Source: Bacteroidaceae bacterium
GTDB taxonomy: Bacteria > Bacteroidota > Bacteroidia > Bacteroidales > Bacteroidaceae
Assembly: GCA_017642425.1 (NCBI GenBank)
Contig: JAGCPB010000065.1
Location: 1-64,000, forward strand
Reading direction: 5' to 3'
Length of the DNA stretch: 64,000 nt
Shown here piece by piece: positions 54,858-64,000 of this stretch (position 1 is the stretch's first letter; each line of letters begins with the position of its first letter). A program made the translations under genes and the position numbers. The notes below the pieces were generated by a model, which was given only the letters and a program-made list of their open reading frames with translations, was not told where the DNA came from and did no database searches.

Positions 54858-55709
54858 ATGACTGTAACGCTTCTATTGCACTGCCCCGACAGACCGGGAA
54901 TCATTGCTGACATAACCAATTTCATAACTGAGAACCGCGGCAACGTGGTATATCTGGCACAGTTCGTGGACCACGTGGAGAACGTGTTCAATATGCGCAT
55001 TGAGTGGAGTATTGACGATTTCCTTATTCCCAGGGACAAGATATCGGACTACTTTGGTACGCTCTATGCAAAGAAGTATGATATGAAGTTCCGACTCTAT
55101 TTCAGCGATACCAAACCTCGCATGGCCATATTCGTGTCCAAGATGTCACACTGCCTGTTTGACCTTCTGGCACGCTACAGCGCAGGTGAGTGGAACGTGG
55201 AGATACCGCTCATCGTGAGCAACCATCCCGATATGCAGCATGTGGCCGATATGTTCGGCATACCTTATTATGTATATCCCATAACCAAGGAGAACAAGCT
55301 GGAGCAGGAGAGTGCCATGCTGGAACTGCTTAAGGAGCACAACATTGATTTCATTGTTCTGGCGCGTTATATGCAGATAATCGGTGACCGTATGATTGCG
55401 GCTTATCCCAACAAGATTATCAATATCCATCATTCGTTCCTGCCGGCATTTGTGGGCGCAAAGCCTTATCAGGCTGCGTTTGACAGGGGCGTTAAGATTA
55501 TCGGTGCAACCAGTCATTACGTTACGGCAGAACTTGATGCCGGTCCTATCATCTGTCAGGATGTGGTGCGCATATCGCACAAGGATATGCCTAAGGACTT
55601 GATGAACAAGGGCAAGGACTTGGAGAAAATCGTTCTCTCCCACGCCGTCCAGAAGCACATCGAACACAAAATCCTGGTTTACAAAAACAAAACTGTCGTA
55701 TTTAGTTAA
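54858..55709 (+). CDS. purU: Formyltetrahydrofolate deformylase
   Basis: A protein of 283 residues. The N-terminal ACT domain (LLLHCPDRPGIIADIT) is followed by a formyltransferase domain with INIHHSFLPAF (catalytic Asn/His) and GATSHYVTAELDAGPII (catalytic Asp). It releases formate from 10-formyl-THF and balances one-carbon pools for purine synthesis. The start is chosen at the ACT domain; the frame upstream has no homology. Confidence 0.96.
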   Translation: MTVTLLLHCPDRPGIIADITNFITENRGNVVYLAQFVDHVENVFNMRIEWSIDDFLIPRDKISDYFGTLYAKKYDMKFRLYFSDTKPRMAIFVSKMSHCLFDLLARYSAGEWNVEIPLIVSNHPDMQHVADMFGIPYYVYPITKENKLEQESAMLELLKEHNIDFIVLARYMQIIGDRMIAAYPNKIINIHHSFLPAFVGAKPYQAAFDRGVKIIGATSHYVTAELDAGPIICQDVVRISHKDMPKDLMNKGKDLEKIVLSHAVQKHIEHKILVYKNKTVVFS

Positions 55710-55774
55710 AAGTTTCCAGTGTGCGTAAAACGCGACCGGAGGGAGCTAAGCGAAGCGCTTTTGCGATAGCAAAA

Positions 55775-55840
55775 TAAAAAAAGCCTTGAAGGAATCCTGA
55801 AGGATAGCAAAGGAGGTGTCAGCCTCCTTTGCTGTCTTTC
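55775..55840 (-). terminator. Probable extended terminator of uvrB
   Basis: On the minus strand a hairpin (AGCAAAGGAGG, then CCTCCTTTGCT) overlaps the uvrB stop. A longer pairing (CCTTGAA with TTCAAGG) encloses it and runs into TTTTTTT (55783-55777). Confidence 0.6.
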
Positions 55841-57837
55841 AAGGATTCGAGCTTGAACATTTCGTCTCGGTATTGAGCGGCCTCCATGAAATCCATGCGG
55901 GATGCAGCCTCGTTCATGAGGCGGCGGGTACGGGCAATGGCCTTGTCAAGCTGCTGTGGCGTCATGGCCGATATTACAGGGTCCGCTACTGCTCTGGTGC
56001 GGTCCTCTATAACGTATGGTTTGGGCTCGGGCTCCTGGGCCGAAGGTACCAGAAGTGAAGTGTTGAGCGCCTTCTCAATCTGCTTGGGGGTTATTCCGTG
56101 TTCAGCGTTATATCGCATCTGTTTCTCGCGCCGGCGTGTGGTCTCAGCTATGGTAAGGCGCATGCTTTCTGTAATCTTATCCGCATACAGGATTACCTTG
56201 CCGTTCACGTTACGTGCGGCACGGCCTGCGGTCTGTGTCAGTGAGCGGTGGTCACGCAGGAATCCCTCCTTGTCGGCATCGATGATTGCCACAAGCGATA
56301 CCTCAGGCAGGTCAAGACCCTCTCGCAGCAGGTTTACGCCTACAAGTACGTCATACAGGCCTTTGCGCAAATCAGTCATTATCTGGATACGTTCAAGCGT
56401 ATCAACGTCACTGTGTATATAGTTGGTGCGCACTCCGTTTTTGAGCAGATATTCATTCAACTCCTCGGCCATGCGTTTGGTCAGAGTGGTTACAAGCGTA
56501 CGTTCGTCGCGCTCGGAGCGTACTGCAATCTCCTCCAAAAGGTCGTCTATCTGGTTCTTGCTGGGACGAACCTCAATCTCCGGATCCAGCAGGCCTGTGG
56601 GTCGTATTACCTGATCAACAACAACGCCTTCACTCTCAGCCAGCTCATATTCTGCCGGGGTGGCGCTCACGTAGATGGTCTGTCCGGTAAGCTCCTTGAA
56701 TTCCTCAAACTTGAGCGGACGGTTGTCAAGAGCGGCGGGCAAGCGGAATCCGTACTCAACAAGGTTTATCTTACGGGCGCGGTCACCGCCGTACATGGCG
56801 TGCAGCTGCGGTACGCTCACGTGGCTCTCATCAATTACGGTGAGGTAATCCTTGGGGAAGAAATCCAGCAGGCAGTAGGGACGTGTACCGGCGGCCCTGC
56901 CGTCAAAGTATCGGGAGTAATTCTCTATTCCGCTGCAATGGCCAAGCTCGCGTATCATCTCTATATCATACTCCACACGCTCCTTTAAACGCTTGGCTTC
57001 CAGAGGCTTGCCTATCTCCTGAAAGTATTCCACGCGCTCCACCAGGTCATTCTGGATTGCGCGTATGGCACGCTCCTGGCTCTCCTTTGTGGTCATGAAA
57101 AGGTTGGCGGGATAGATGCGGTAGAAATCATAAGTGTCTATGCGCTCACCTGTCAATACGTCAAATTCCTCGATTGAGTCAATTTCATCGTCCCAGAACT
57201 GGATGCGGACTGCGGTGTCATTATAAGCCAGGTTTATATCAACGTTCTCACCCTTTACACGGAAACAGCCGCGGCCAAGTTCAATGTCATTCCGGGTATA
57301 AAGGCTGTCCACAAGCTTGCGCAGCAGTACGTTACGGTCTATGTGATCACCCTTGCGCAGCTCTATCACGTTGTTGTAGAAATCTGCCGGGTTGCCCATG
57401 CCGTAAATGCATGAGACCGATGAGACCACAATCACGTCATTGCGGCCTGACAGCAGGGCCGATGTGGCCGACAGGCGCAGTTTGTCTATCTCATCATTTA
57501 TGGCAAGGTCTTTTTCAATATATGTGTCAGTTGATGGAATGTATGCTTCAGGCTGATAGTAGTCGTAATATGATACATAGTACTCCACAGCATTATCCGG
57601 AAAGAAAGCCTTGAACTCGCTGTAAAGCTGGGCGGCCAATGTCTTGTTGTGGCTCAAGACAAGGGTGGGGCGCCCTATGTTCTTTATGACGTTTGCTATG
57701 GTGAATGTCTTGCCCGAGCCCGTCACACCCAGCAGGGTCTGGGCATGAGCACCGTTCAGTATTCCTTCAGTAAGCTGCTGAATAGCCTGTGGCTGGTCAC
57801 CTGTAGGTGCAAATGGCGATACTAACTTGAATTCCAT
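55819..57837 (-). CDS. uvrB: Excinuclease ABC subunit B
   Basis: The 672-residue damage-verifying helicase of nucleotide excision repair. Seen are Walker A GVTGSGKTFT, the beta-hairpin region YVSYYDYYQPEAYIP, DESHV, the domain GVNLLREGLDLPEVSLV, the motif VI block QTAGRAARN, and a C-terminal UVR domain (AIARTRRLMNEAASRMDFMEAA) that binds UvrC. Full length. Confidence 0.98.
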   Translation of the reverse strand: MEFKLVSPFAPTGDQPQAIQQLTEGILNGAHAQTLLGVTGSGKTFTIANVIKNIGRPTLVLSHNKTLAAQLYSEFKAFFPDNAVEYYVSYYDYYQPEAYIPSTDTYIEKDLAINDEIDKLRLSATSALLSGRNDVIVVSSVSCIYGMGNPADFYNNVIELRKGDHIDRNVLLRKLVDSLYTRNDIELGRGCFRVKGENVDINLAYNDTAVRIQFWDDEIDSIEEFDVLTGERIDTYDFYRIYPANLFMTTKESQERAIRAIQNDLVERVEYFQEIGKPLEAKRLKERVEYDIEMIRELGHCSGIENYSRYFDGRAAGTRPYCLLDFFPKDYLTVIDESHVSVPQLHAMYGGDRARKINLVEYGFRLPAALDNRPLKFEEFKELTGQTIYVSATPAEYELAESEGVVVDQVIRPTGLLDPEIEVRPSKNQIDDLLEEIAVRSERDERTLVTTLTKRMAEELNEYLLKNGVRTNYIHSDVDTLERIQIMTDLRKGLYDVLVGVNLLREGLDLPEVSLVAIIDADKEGFLRDHRSLTQTAGRAARNVNGKVILYADKITESMRLTIAETTRRREKQMRYNAEHGITPKQIEKALNTSLLVPSAQEPEPKPYVIEDRTRAVADPVISAMTPQQLDKAIARTRRLMNEAASRMDFMEAAQYRDEMFKLESLKDSKGG

Positions 57838-57908
57838 CGTTTCAGAAAAAGTGAACGGTAAAGTTACGGCTTTTTTTTGTATTTTTGAGCCACATAAAGT
57901 TTATTGGA

Positions 57909-58367
57909 ATGACAGTTGAGGAGAGAGAACAGAAAGCCGGTGAACTTTTCAAGGCCGGGTATAACTGCTGCCAGGCGGTGGCAATGACTTTTGCCGATGT
58001 GATAGGGCTGCCGGAGGATGAGATTGCACGTCTTGCCAGCGGATTCGGCGGCGGAATGGGCCGTATGCGTGAAGTCTGCGGTACGGTGTCGGCCATGACA
58101 ATGGTGGCCGGAGCCATGATTCCGGCTAATGATGTGAATGACAAGGCGGCCAAGACTGCAAACTATGCTCTGGTCCAGGAGATGGCAGGTGAATTCAAGC
58201 AGCTGAACGGCAGCATAATATGCCGCGAACTGTTGGGCCTTAGCAAGCCGGAGGGTACTCCTGTGCCGTCTGACCGCAACCAGGAATATTATAAGAAACG
58301 TCCTTGCGGAGAGCTTTGCTTATTAGCTGCAGGAATTATAGCGCGGAAATTGAAAATTGAAAATTGA
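57909..58367 (+). CDS. C_GCAxxG_C_C family (redox-type) protein
   Basis: A protein of 152 residues of the family named for its cysteine pattern. Cysteines are in GYNCCQAV, REVCGTV, SIICREL and RPCGELC, with a glycine-rich GFGGGMGRM. It is assumed to bind metal or act in redox chemistry; function unproven. A TATTTTTG box (57880-57887) lies upstream, and ATG 57909 is preferred to an earlier in-frame start that overlaps the promoter. Confidence 0.9.
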   Translation: MTVEEREQKAGELFKAGYNCCQAVAMTFADVIGLPEDEIARLASGFGGGMGRMREVCGTVSAMTMVAGAMIPANDVNDKAAKTANYALVQEMAGEFKQLNGSIICRELLGLSKPEGTPVPSDRNQEYYKKRPCGELCLLAAGIIARKLKIEN

Positions 58368-58374
58368 GAATTAT

Positions 58375-60000
58375 ATGAGAAGAGGGATTTTTATATTGTT
58401 GATGGCGGTATTTGGCGCCAAGGCATTTGCCTGCACGAACCTGATAGTGACCAAGGGAGCATCGGCCAACGGCTCCAATATGTGTACATATGCGGCTGAT
58501 TCACACCAACTGTATGGAACTCTGCATTACAGTGCGGCAGCTGACTATCCTGCAGGTGCCATGAGAGAGATTGTTGATTGGGACAGCGGCAAGAAGCTGG
58601 GAGAGATACCTCAAGCTGCGCACGTCTATTCCGTGATAGGCAACATGAACGAGCATCAGCTGGTTATAGGCGAGACTACCTATGGAGGGCGTGAGTTCAT
58701 TGATTCCACAGCCATTCTGGACTACGGTTCACTGATCTATATAGCTCTGGAGCGCTGCAAGACCGCCCGTGAGGCTATTCTGCTTATAGACAAACTGGTA
58801 CAGCAGTACGGTTATGCATCAGAAGGCGAGTCTTTCACTCTCTGTGACCCCAATGAGATCTGGATTATGGAGATAATAGGCAAGAACCCCAAGTTTGACA
58901 AGAAGGGGCGCAATGTGAACAAGGGTGCAGTCTGGGTGGCCAAGCGTATTCCTGACGGCTACATTTCGGGTCACGCCAACCAGTCACGTATCACTACTAT
59001 TGATTTCAATGATCCGGACAACTGCCTCTATGCAAAGGATGTTATAAAGCATGCCCGTGAGCAGGGAATATTCAGCGGCAAGGATGAGGAGTTCAGTTTC
59101 TGCGACGTTTATAATCCTCTTGACTTTGGCGGTGCCCGCGGATGCGAGGCCCGGGTATGGTCCTACTTTAACCGTTTTGCGGACGGCATGGATGAATATC
59201 TGGATTATGCAATGGGTTATGACCTCAAGAATCATATGCCGCTTTATGTTAAGCCCAATAGAAAAATCTCAACAAAAGACCTGGCAGACATGATGCGTGA
59301 CCACTATGAGGGAACACCTATGGACATGACCACCGATATAGGCGCAGGCGGCAGTCATCTGCCTTACCGTTGGCGTCCTATGGAGTTTGAGTATCAGGGT
59401 TGGGAGTACGTTAACGAGCGTGCCATCGCCACCCAGCAGACAGGTTGGTGGTATGTGGCCCAGTCACGTCCTGACAAGAAAAACGGTATATTCTGGTTTG
59501 GTGTGGATGATGCCGGAACATCTCCGCTCATGCCGTTCTTCAGCTGCACAAACAGCGTTCCTGAGTGCCTTAGAGATGGAAACGGCTCTCTGCTGGAATA
59601 CTCTGAGACATCAATGTACTGGATCGTGAGCCGCATAGCTCAGTTCGCCTATCTGCGTTATGACAAGATAGGAGCCGAGGTTCGTGATATAATTGACAAG
59701 TATGAGACTGAAATGATTGCCAAGGCCGATGCAATGAGTGACTCCGAGTCTGTGCAAAAACTTTCATCATTCGGAGTTGACAATGCCGTTGCTCTATTCA
59801 AGAGGTGGCAAAACCTGGATAAGTATCTATTGGTAAAATATATTGACGGAAACATTAAGCGTCAGAATGAGGACGGAACGTTCGTTACCAACGGTTACAG
59901 TGATCAGATTCCTGAGTATCCCATTTGGGAAGACTATTCTGACAAATGGAAAGAGAACGTGGTGCGTGACAACGGTGATGTGTTGCGCATACGTAAATAA
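58375..60000 (+). CDS. C69-family dipeptidase, secreted
   Basis: An N-terminal nucleophile hydrolase of 541 residues. A signal sequence (MRRGIFILLMAVFGAKAFA) leads directly to CTNLIVTKGASANGS, where the Cys becomes the catalytic N-terminal residue, as in PepD-type dipeptidases. Conserved downstream blocks include GNMNEHQLVIGETT and ESFTLCDPNEIWIMEI. It would cut dipeptides outside the cytosol, matching the secreted S9 peptidases. ATG 58375 is 7 nt after the preceding stop. Confidence 0.93.
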   Translation: MRRGIFILLMAVFGAKAFACTNLIVTKGASANGSNMCTYAADSHQLYGTLHYSAAADYPAGAMREIVDWDSGKKLGEIPQAAHVYSVIGNMNEHQLVIGETTYGGREFIDSTAILDYGSLIYIALERCKTAREAILLIDKLVQQYGYASEGESFTLCDPNEIWIMEIIGKNPKFDKKGRNVNKGAVWVAKRIPDGYISGHANQSRITTIDFNDPDNCLYAKDVIKHAREQGIFSGKDEEFSFCDVYNPLDFGGARGCEARVWSYFNRFADGMDEYLDYAMGYDLKNHMPLYVKPNRKISTKDLADMMRDHYEGTPMDMTTDIGAGGSHLPYRWRPMEFEYQGWEYVNERAIATQQTGWWYVAQSRPDKKNGIFWFGVDDAGTSPLMPFFSCTNSVPECLRDGNGSLLEYSETSMYWIVSRIAQFAYLRYDKIGAEVRDIIDKYETEMIAKADAMSDSESVQKLSSFGVDNAVALFKRWQNLDKYLLVKYIDGNIKRQNEDGTFVTNGYSDQIPEYPIWEDYSDKWKENVVRDNGDVLRIRK

Positions 60001-60020
60001 TATTAAATAACAGGTACAAG

Positions 60021-60052
60021 TTTGCTACGTTTGCTCAAATTGAGTAATTTTG
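60021..60052 (+). promoter_or_regulatory. Consensus promoter of bamD-rpoZ-DUF4293
   Basis: TTTG (60021-60024), 20 nt, TAATTTTG (60045-60052), a perfect match to the Bacteroides consensus. The bamD ATG lies 19 nt after the -7 box, so the leader is only about 12 nt. Confidence 0.88.
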
Positions 60053-60071
60053 CGGGTTGAAATAAGATAGG

Positions 60072-60908
60072 ATGAGCAAGACTGCGTTGAAAATAGGTAT
60101 TCTGTCACTGATTGTGGTGCTGTTTACGGGCTGTTCAGGATATAACAAGATCATGAAGGCATCGGATTACAACACCAAATACAGCATGGCCAAGGCATAC
60201 TTTGTTGAGGGGCATTTTACCAGTTGCAGTTCCATCCTTGAGGAGTGTGTGGCATATCAGCGCGGTACCGCACAGGCAGAGGAATCCATGTATCTTCTGG
60301 CTACATGCTACTACAATCTGCAGGATTATCTGTCTGCATCCCAGTATTATATGGCATGTTACAGGTCATTCCCCAACAGCACATACTCTGAGAATTGTCT
60401 CTATTGGTCAGGCAAGAGCCTGTTCCTGGATACACCAGATCCCAGACTGGACGCTACGAGCACAACTGATGCAATCATTCAGCTGCAGCGATTTGTTGAG
60501 ACTTATCCCATGAGCAAGTATCGCGATGAGGCTGAAAAGATGATTTACACCATGTATGACCGTCTGGTAGAGAAGGAGCTGGGTACTGCAGACCTGTACT
60601 ATAACATGGGCAACTATCTGGGAAACAACTATCGTTCCTGCATAATAGTAGCCCAGAACGCACTTCGCGACTACCCGTATACAAAGTATCGCGAGCAGCT
60701 TTCACTTCTGGTACTTAAAGCCAAGTTCCAGATGGCCCAGGAGAGCGTTCTGGAAAAGAGGGATGACCGATACAGGGATGCCATTGACGAGTATTACGCT
60801 TTCAAGAACGAGTTTCCTGAAAGTACTTACATGAAGGAGGCCGAAAAGATGTTCCGTACATCGACCAAAAACTTAGGAAACAAGAATCAAATAATAGAAG
60901 AAGACTAA
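60072..60908 (+). CDS. bamD: Outer-membrane assembly lipoprotein BamD
   Basis: A lipoprotein of 278 residues (lipobox LFTGC) with BamD/YfiO tetratricopeptide helices (for example ESMYLLATCYYNLQDYLSASQYY, and YRDAIDEYYAFKNEFPES). It is part of the complex with BamA that inserts beta-barrel proteins. It is followed after one base by rpoZ, a common order in Bacteroidetes. Confidence 0.92.
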   Translation: MSKTALKIGILSLIVVLFTGCSGYNKIMKASDYNTKYSMAKAYFVEGHFTSCSSILEECVAYQRGTAQAEESMYLLATCYYNLQDYLSASQYYMACYRSFPNSTYSENCLYWSGKSLFLDTPDPRLDATSTTDAIIQLQRFVETYPMSKYRDEAEKMIYTMYDRLVEKELGTADLYYNMGNYLGNNYRSCIIVAQNALRDYPYTKYREQLSLLVLKAKFQMAQESVLEKRDDRYRDAIDEYYAFKNEFPESTYMKEAEKMFRTSTKNLGNKNQIIEED

Positions 60909-60909
60909 A

Positions 60910-61242
60910 ATGGATTTCAAGAAGACAAATGCTCCGACCAACACCGTAACCCGTGACCTGGTCGATTATGTAAAGGACACCGGTAATATCTATGAGAGTG
61001 TTGCCATCATGGGTAAGCGCGCCAACCAGATTTCTGTTGAGATGAAAGATGAACTCAAGGCCAAGCTGGAGGAGTTCAGTTCATCGACCGATAATTTGGA
61101 GGAGATGTTTGAGAACAGGGAGCAGATTGAGATTTCACGCTATTATGAGCGTCTTCCCAAACCCACTCTGATTGCAGCACAGGAGTTTGAGGAGGGCAAG
61201 ATCTATTTCCGCAATCCCGCCAAGGATAAGGAGAATCTCTGA
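60910..61242 (+). CDS. rpoZ: RNA polymerase omega subunit (Bacteroidetes type)
   Basis: A protein of 110 residues. NTVTRDLVDYVKDTGNIYESVAIMGKRANQISVEMKDELK carries the omega/RPB6 signature; the C-terminal RYYERLPKPTLIAAQEFEEGKIYFRNP extension is specific to the phylum. It stabilises the beta' subunit. Confidence 0.92.
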   Translation: MDFKKTNAPTNTVTRDLVDYVKDTGNIYESVAIMGKRANQISVEMKDELKAKLEEFSSSTDNLEEMFENREQIEISRYYERLPKPTLIAAQEFEEGKIYFRNPAKDKENL

Positions 61243-61272
61243 TAAATTCCGGCTTGATTCCGGATTGCTTTT

Positions 61273-61746
61273 ATGAAGATAGAATTCTACCTGCATCAAG
61301 TATGGCTGGCACTCATCTGTGTTCTGATGTGTGCCGGTCTTTTTCTTCCCATTGGCCAACTGGTCAATGCGGACGGGGCATCGGCGGAGCTTACAAATTT
61401 CCGACTTAATTTCATTGAGGGTGACAGCAGCGGGGCCATGTGGGCTTTGGGAGTGATTATGATAATCACGTTGGCTGTCGGAGTGTTTGAACTGCTGCTA
61501 TCCGGATTCCGCAATTTCGTGCTCCAAAAGCGTCTGCTTGTTTTCATGATGCTGCTTACGGTGGGTTACTACATACTGTTTGTGGTTTATGTGCTTCTGC
61601 TCAAGGGCGATGCATCCTTTGGACCGCTTCCGGCAGCCGCATTCCCGCTTGTATGCCTGATACTGGAGTATATGACCATACACGGCGTATCAAAAGCTGA
61701 AGCCGATATTATTGCAAAGGCAAGCGGATTCCGCCTGCGTGACTAA
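61273..61746 (+). CDS. DUF4293 family membrane protein
   Basis: A protein of 157 residues with four membrane segments (about 8-28, 60-80, 90-113, 118-138). It matches DUF4293, a Bacteroidetes family usually found next to rpoZ. No function is known to me. The last 4 nt overlap the convergent outer-membrane gene. Confidence 0.87.
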   Translation: MKIEFYLHQVWLALICVLMCAGLFLPIGQLVNADGASAELTNFRLNFIEGDSSGAMWALGVIMIITLAVGVFELLLSGFRNFVLQKRLLVFMMLLTVGYYILFVVYVLLLKGDASFGPLPAAAFPLVCLILEYMTIHGVSKAEADIIAKASGFRLRD

Positions 61747-62435
61747 AAAAGATTGAAGGAGTAGGTGGCGCGGACTGAAATGGTACTGTTGGCGCATCGG
61801 CCAAAGTAGTCTTTCTTGGTGATGCCGTATATGTTTCCCAGTCCGAAATAGTAACGGCCTTCTATTCCAAAGTTTCCGGAACCCGTACGCATCTCAAGTC
61901 CTACACTGGCGGTGATTCCATAATCCAGTTTATTCTCTATTGCCTTGCCGTACTGTTCAGTTACCTGATTGGGGCGGTTGCTGGTATCCCACGGCTCCTT
62001 GCCACCGTATATTTCCCTTTCATTTATCAGGTAACCTACCTGAGGCCCCAGGTTTATGTGGCCTTGGAATCCTCGGAATTCGCGTCCAAACCCCAGGTGC
62101 GCCAGGAAAGGCACCTCTATGTAATTAGCCACACGTGTATACTCATTACCGGACCCATCCTCAATAAGTTCGGTCCATCCGCGGGATGCAATGTTGCATT
62201 CCAACTGTGTGCCGCATATCAGGAAAAAGTATTTTTCAGAAACATGTCTGACGCTTACGCCGAATGTAGGTCCCAGACTCAATGTCTGCTTTATTGAAGG
62301 CACAAAGGATACGCTGCTTGTTCCCATTCCTCCGCTTACTCCAAAAGAGAGCTGGTTACGTGCATCACCCACTTGAGCAGTGGCTGTGGTGACGGCGAAT
62401 GCCAATGACAGCAATATGGCTAGTCTCCGCTTCAT
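61743..62435 (-). CDS. Outer-membrane beta-barrel (porin-like/PorT-like) protein
   Basis: A protein of 230 residues with a signal peptide (MKRRLAILLSLAFAVTTATA) and alternating beta strands ending in a terminal aromatic residue (TYSFNLF), as expected for an eight-stranded barrel. Repeated G-x-aromatic patterns (LSFGVSGGMG, FGIEGRYYFGLGN) support this. Function unknown. It overlaps the end of the upstream LysM gene by ATGA, so the two form an operon. Confidence 0.85.
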   Translation of the reverse strand: MKRRLAILLSLAFAVTTATAQVGDARNQLSFGVSGGMGTSSVSFVPSIKQTLSLGPTFGVSVRHVSEKYFFLICGTQLECNIASRGWTELIEDGSGNEYTRVANYIEVPFLAHLGFGREFRGFQGHINLGPQVGYLINEREIYGGKEPWDTSNRPNQVTEQYGKAIENKLDYGITASVGLEMRTGSGNFGIEGRYYFGLGNIYGITKKDYFGRCANSTISVRATYSFNLF

Positions 62436-64000
62436 TTGTCAAAGTCTATCTTCTCCACTTTGTAGTCATTGGAGAAATGTACAAAGAACACCTTGCGGTT
62501 TATGAATCCGCCCCAGTTGTTCACACGCTCAAACTTGAATCCCATCTGGACGGGATTGGTGCGAATGTCATTCAGGTGGTTTTCAAGGTCTTTGCCGTAT
62601 TCGGCCATTCCTTTAAGGAAATAATAGCCTGTATCATACCCGTATGACGCGTAGCTTGGATAGCTCACCATCATCTGACGGCTGAACGAGCGGCGGAACA
62701 GCGTATTGAAATCAACAGACTCCTTAAGCATGTTGTTTGTATAGAACCAGCTGAAGAACCATGTGTCAACCTCATACATCTCATCCATGTGGTCATAAGC
62801 GTAATACTGGTACTCAGGATAGCCGAACAGATGAGTCTCTACGCCTGGATCCTTGGTGCGGTTTATGATCTGCAATACAGGGAGCATTGTGTTGAGCGGA
62901 CCGCTGTTGGATGAATTGATTATGAATATGTTCTGCTTGTCAGGCTCAAGCAGATTCATTATCTCCTGATATGTGGTGTCAACCATAATGGTGGAATACT
63001 GTATGCCATGATCATTCATGATGGTCTTAAGGCCGTCTATGAAATCGTTCCTGCGGTACTCATCAGCATCCAGCAGGATCACATTGGGGTTGGGGAACTG
63101 CTTCAGGAAATGGTTGTATATCTCCTGATGGAAATATGACTGAGGAGTGTTGAGCTGATATACGTAGGGGTTGTTGAATACTTCATCGGCATTGGAGTTC
63201 ATGGGGAGCACCAGGGGTACCTTGTTGTCTGTGGACCACTTGGCGGCATCCGTTATGTGACTAGGCCATTTGGGGCCGAATATGATATCCACATCATCAA
63301 ACTTTCCGCTTTCAAGAAGAGGCATGATGGAACTGTCATCACCTTTGGAATCAAATACTTTCAGGTTGACTGATACCCTCTCATCCTTGAGTCGGTCCAG
63401 TGCCAGCAGCATTCCCTGATAGAATTCAACCATCTTCTTCTGGTCTGTCGATGCGGTGTCATCATCAAGCGCAAAGGGGAGTATGAGTGCCGCTGTCAGG
63501 ATTCCGTCATCCTCTTCCTCAGGTTGTGATATCACATCATTCATCCTGAACAGCGTGCTGTCGGGGATGGATTCCAGACGGGACTGCGCCTCACTGCGTT
63601 CGCGTTCAAACTGTGCCAGTTCCTCATGAGAATAAGGTATGTTCACCACATCTCCTTTGCGCAGTTTGCTGGTGCGGTACTCCGGGTTGGCATCCAGGAA
63701 CTCATCCTGCGTTATACCGTACATCCTGGAGATCTTGTAGATGGTCTCACGACGGGCAACAGTATGGGTTGTCTTGAACTTTGGCGTTTCAGCGTTTATG
63801 GTCTCTATATCCTGACGCGTGCTTTCCGGTATAATCTCGCTTGCCTGTTCTATGGTCGATGCCAGAGGGTCTTCATCGGACGTGGCAGGTATGATTATTA
63901 CCTGTCCTATCTTGAAGTTCTCAGCTGAGAGTCCGGGGTTGGCATCACAAATCTCCTTGACCGATACGCGGTTCTCGACCGACAGGCGGTAGAGAGTTTC
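62432..64000 (-). CDS. LysM/periplasmic ligand-binding protein, N-terminus outside the window
   Basis: Partial: the frame stays open to the window edge, giving at least 522 residues. Two LysM peptidoglycan-binding repeats are seen (ETLYRLSVENRVSVKEICDAN near the edge, and HTVARRETIYKISRMYG followed by DEFLDANPEY). From about 63490 down, a type-1 periplasmic-binding fold follows (LPFALDDDTAS, FYQGMLLALDRLK, DIIFGPKWPSHITDAAKW), like the ABC branched-chain amino-acid binding proteins. This arrangement is common in Bacteroidetes; role unproven. An internal ATG at 63724 is not the real start. Its stop overlaps the outer-membrane barrel gene. Confidence 0.88.
   Translation of the reverse strand, partial: ETLYRLSVENRVSVKEICDANPGLSAENFKIGQVIIIPATSDEDPLASTIEQASEIIPESTRQDIETINAETPKFKTTHTVARRETIYKISRMYGITQDEFLDANPEYRTSKLRKGDVVNIPYSHEELAQFERERSEAQSRLESIPDSTLFRMNDVISQPEEEDDGILTAALILPFALDDDTASTDQKKMVEFYQGMLLALDRLKDERVSVNLKVFDSKGDDSSIMPLLESGKFDDVDIIFGPKWPSHITDAAKWSTDNKVPLVLPMNSNADEVFNNPYVYQLNTPQSYFHQEIYNHFLKQFPNPNVILLDADEYRRNDFIDGLKTIMNDHGIQYSTIMVDTTYQEIMNLLEPDKQNIFIINSSNSGPLNTMLPVLQIINRTKDPGVETHLFGYPEYQYYAYDHMDEMYEVDTWFFSWFYTNNMLKESVDFNTLFRRSFSRQMMVSYPSYASYGYDTGYYFLKGMAEYGKDLENHLNDIRTNPVQMGFKFERVNNWGGFINRKVFFVHFSNDYKVEKIDFDK

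Noticed and set aside
1..64000. CRISPR array, prophage or insertion sequence
   Set aside because: No regular spaced repeats, integrase, transposase or phage structural gene was seen on either strand.

Overview
The window is a chromosomal segment of a member of the Bacteroidales, probably a gut or rumen plant-fibre degrader. The phylum signs are consistent. Many genes have the Bacteroidetes promoter type (TTTG or CTTG, about 20 nt, then TAnnTTTG) and lack Shine-Dalgarno sequences. Families largely confined to the phylum are present (DUF4301, DUF4293, DUF3078, short omega subunit, BamD next to RpoZ, LysM plus periplasmic-binding protein). Three secreted xylan-active enzymes (GH43, GH10 with two CBM6, GH51) point to arabinoxylan use. 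No genus is assigned. I saw no prophage, insertion sequence, CRISPR array or SusC/SusD pair. No database search was run; names rest on motif recognition, length and context.

Layout. 1-2172: tRNA-Ser, a cupin/acyltransferase fusion for a modified surface sugar, and rlmH. 2220-4587: a bile-acid-type transporter and an acyltransferase under a consensus promoter. 4582-8998: three glycosyltransferases and a Wzx-like flippase, a partial surface-glycan cluster. 9048-14374: phosphoglucomutase behind a hairpin-bearing promoter, then GH43 and a 5'-nucleotidase-type lipoprotein. 14418-21240: a housekeeping run (SPOR lipoprotein, ruvX, def, TPR protein, thrS, infC, rpmI, rplT). A structured RNA that looks like 6S RNA (Bacteroidales-1 type) follows rplT. 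21563-27145: GH10 xylanase, mltG, GH51 arabinofuranosidase and an odd tRNA-Gly(CCC). 27160-29951: DUF4301 protein, DUF1573 protein and trmO.

30001-36424 is the most unusual locus. It encodes a secreted beta-helix-like protein, a 1397-residue protein carrying two histidine-kinase-like halves, a response regulator with a LuxR-like end, and a short AbgT-like membrane protein, all tightly packed. The first kinase half keeps ATP-binding motifs but seems to lack the phospho-histidine. The second keeps a histidine but has a degenerate ATPase domain. tRNA-Arg follows.

36600-50492: a low-molecular-weight phosphatase, two S9 peptidases, glutamate dehydrogenase, aminopeptidase P, an orphan 7-TM protein, a non-coding stretch with two probable minus-strand small RNAs, a pseudouridine synthase, a flavin reductase, DsbD, and a membrane-bound AraC-type regulator. 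50515-64000: yidC, a DUF3078 protein, an SDR, purU, uvrB, a C_GCAxxG_C_C protein, a C69 dipeptidase, the bamD-rpoZ-DUF4293 operon, an outer-membrane barrel protein, and a LysM/ligand-binding protein cut by the window end.
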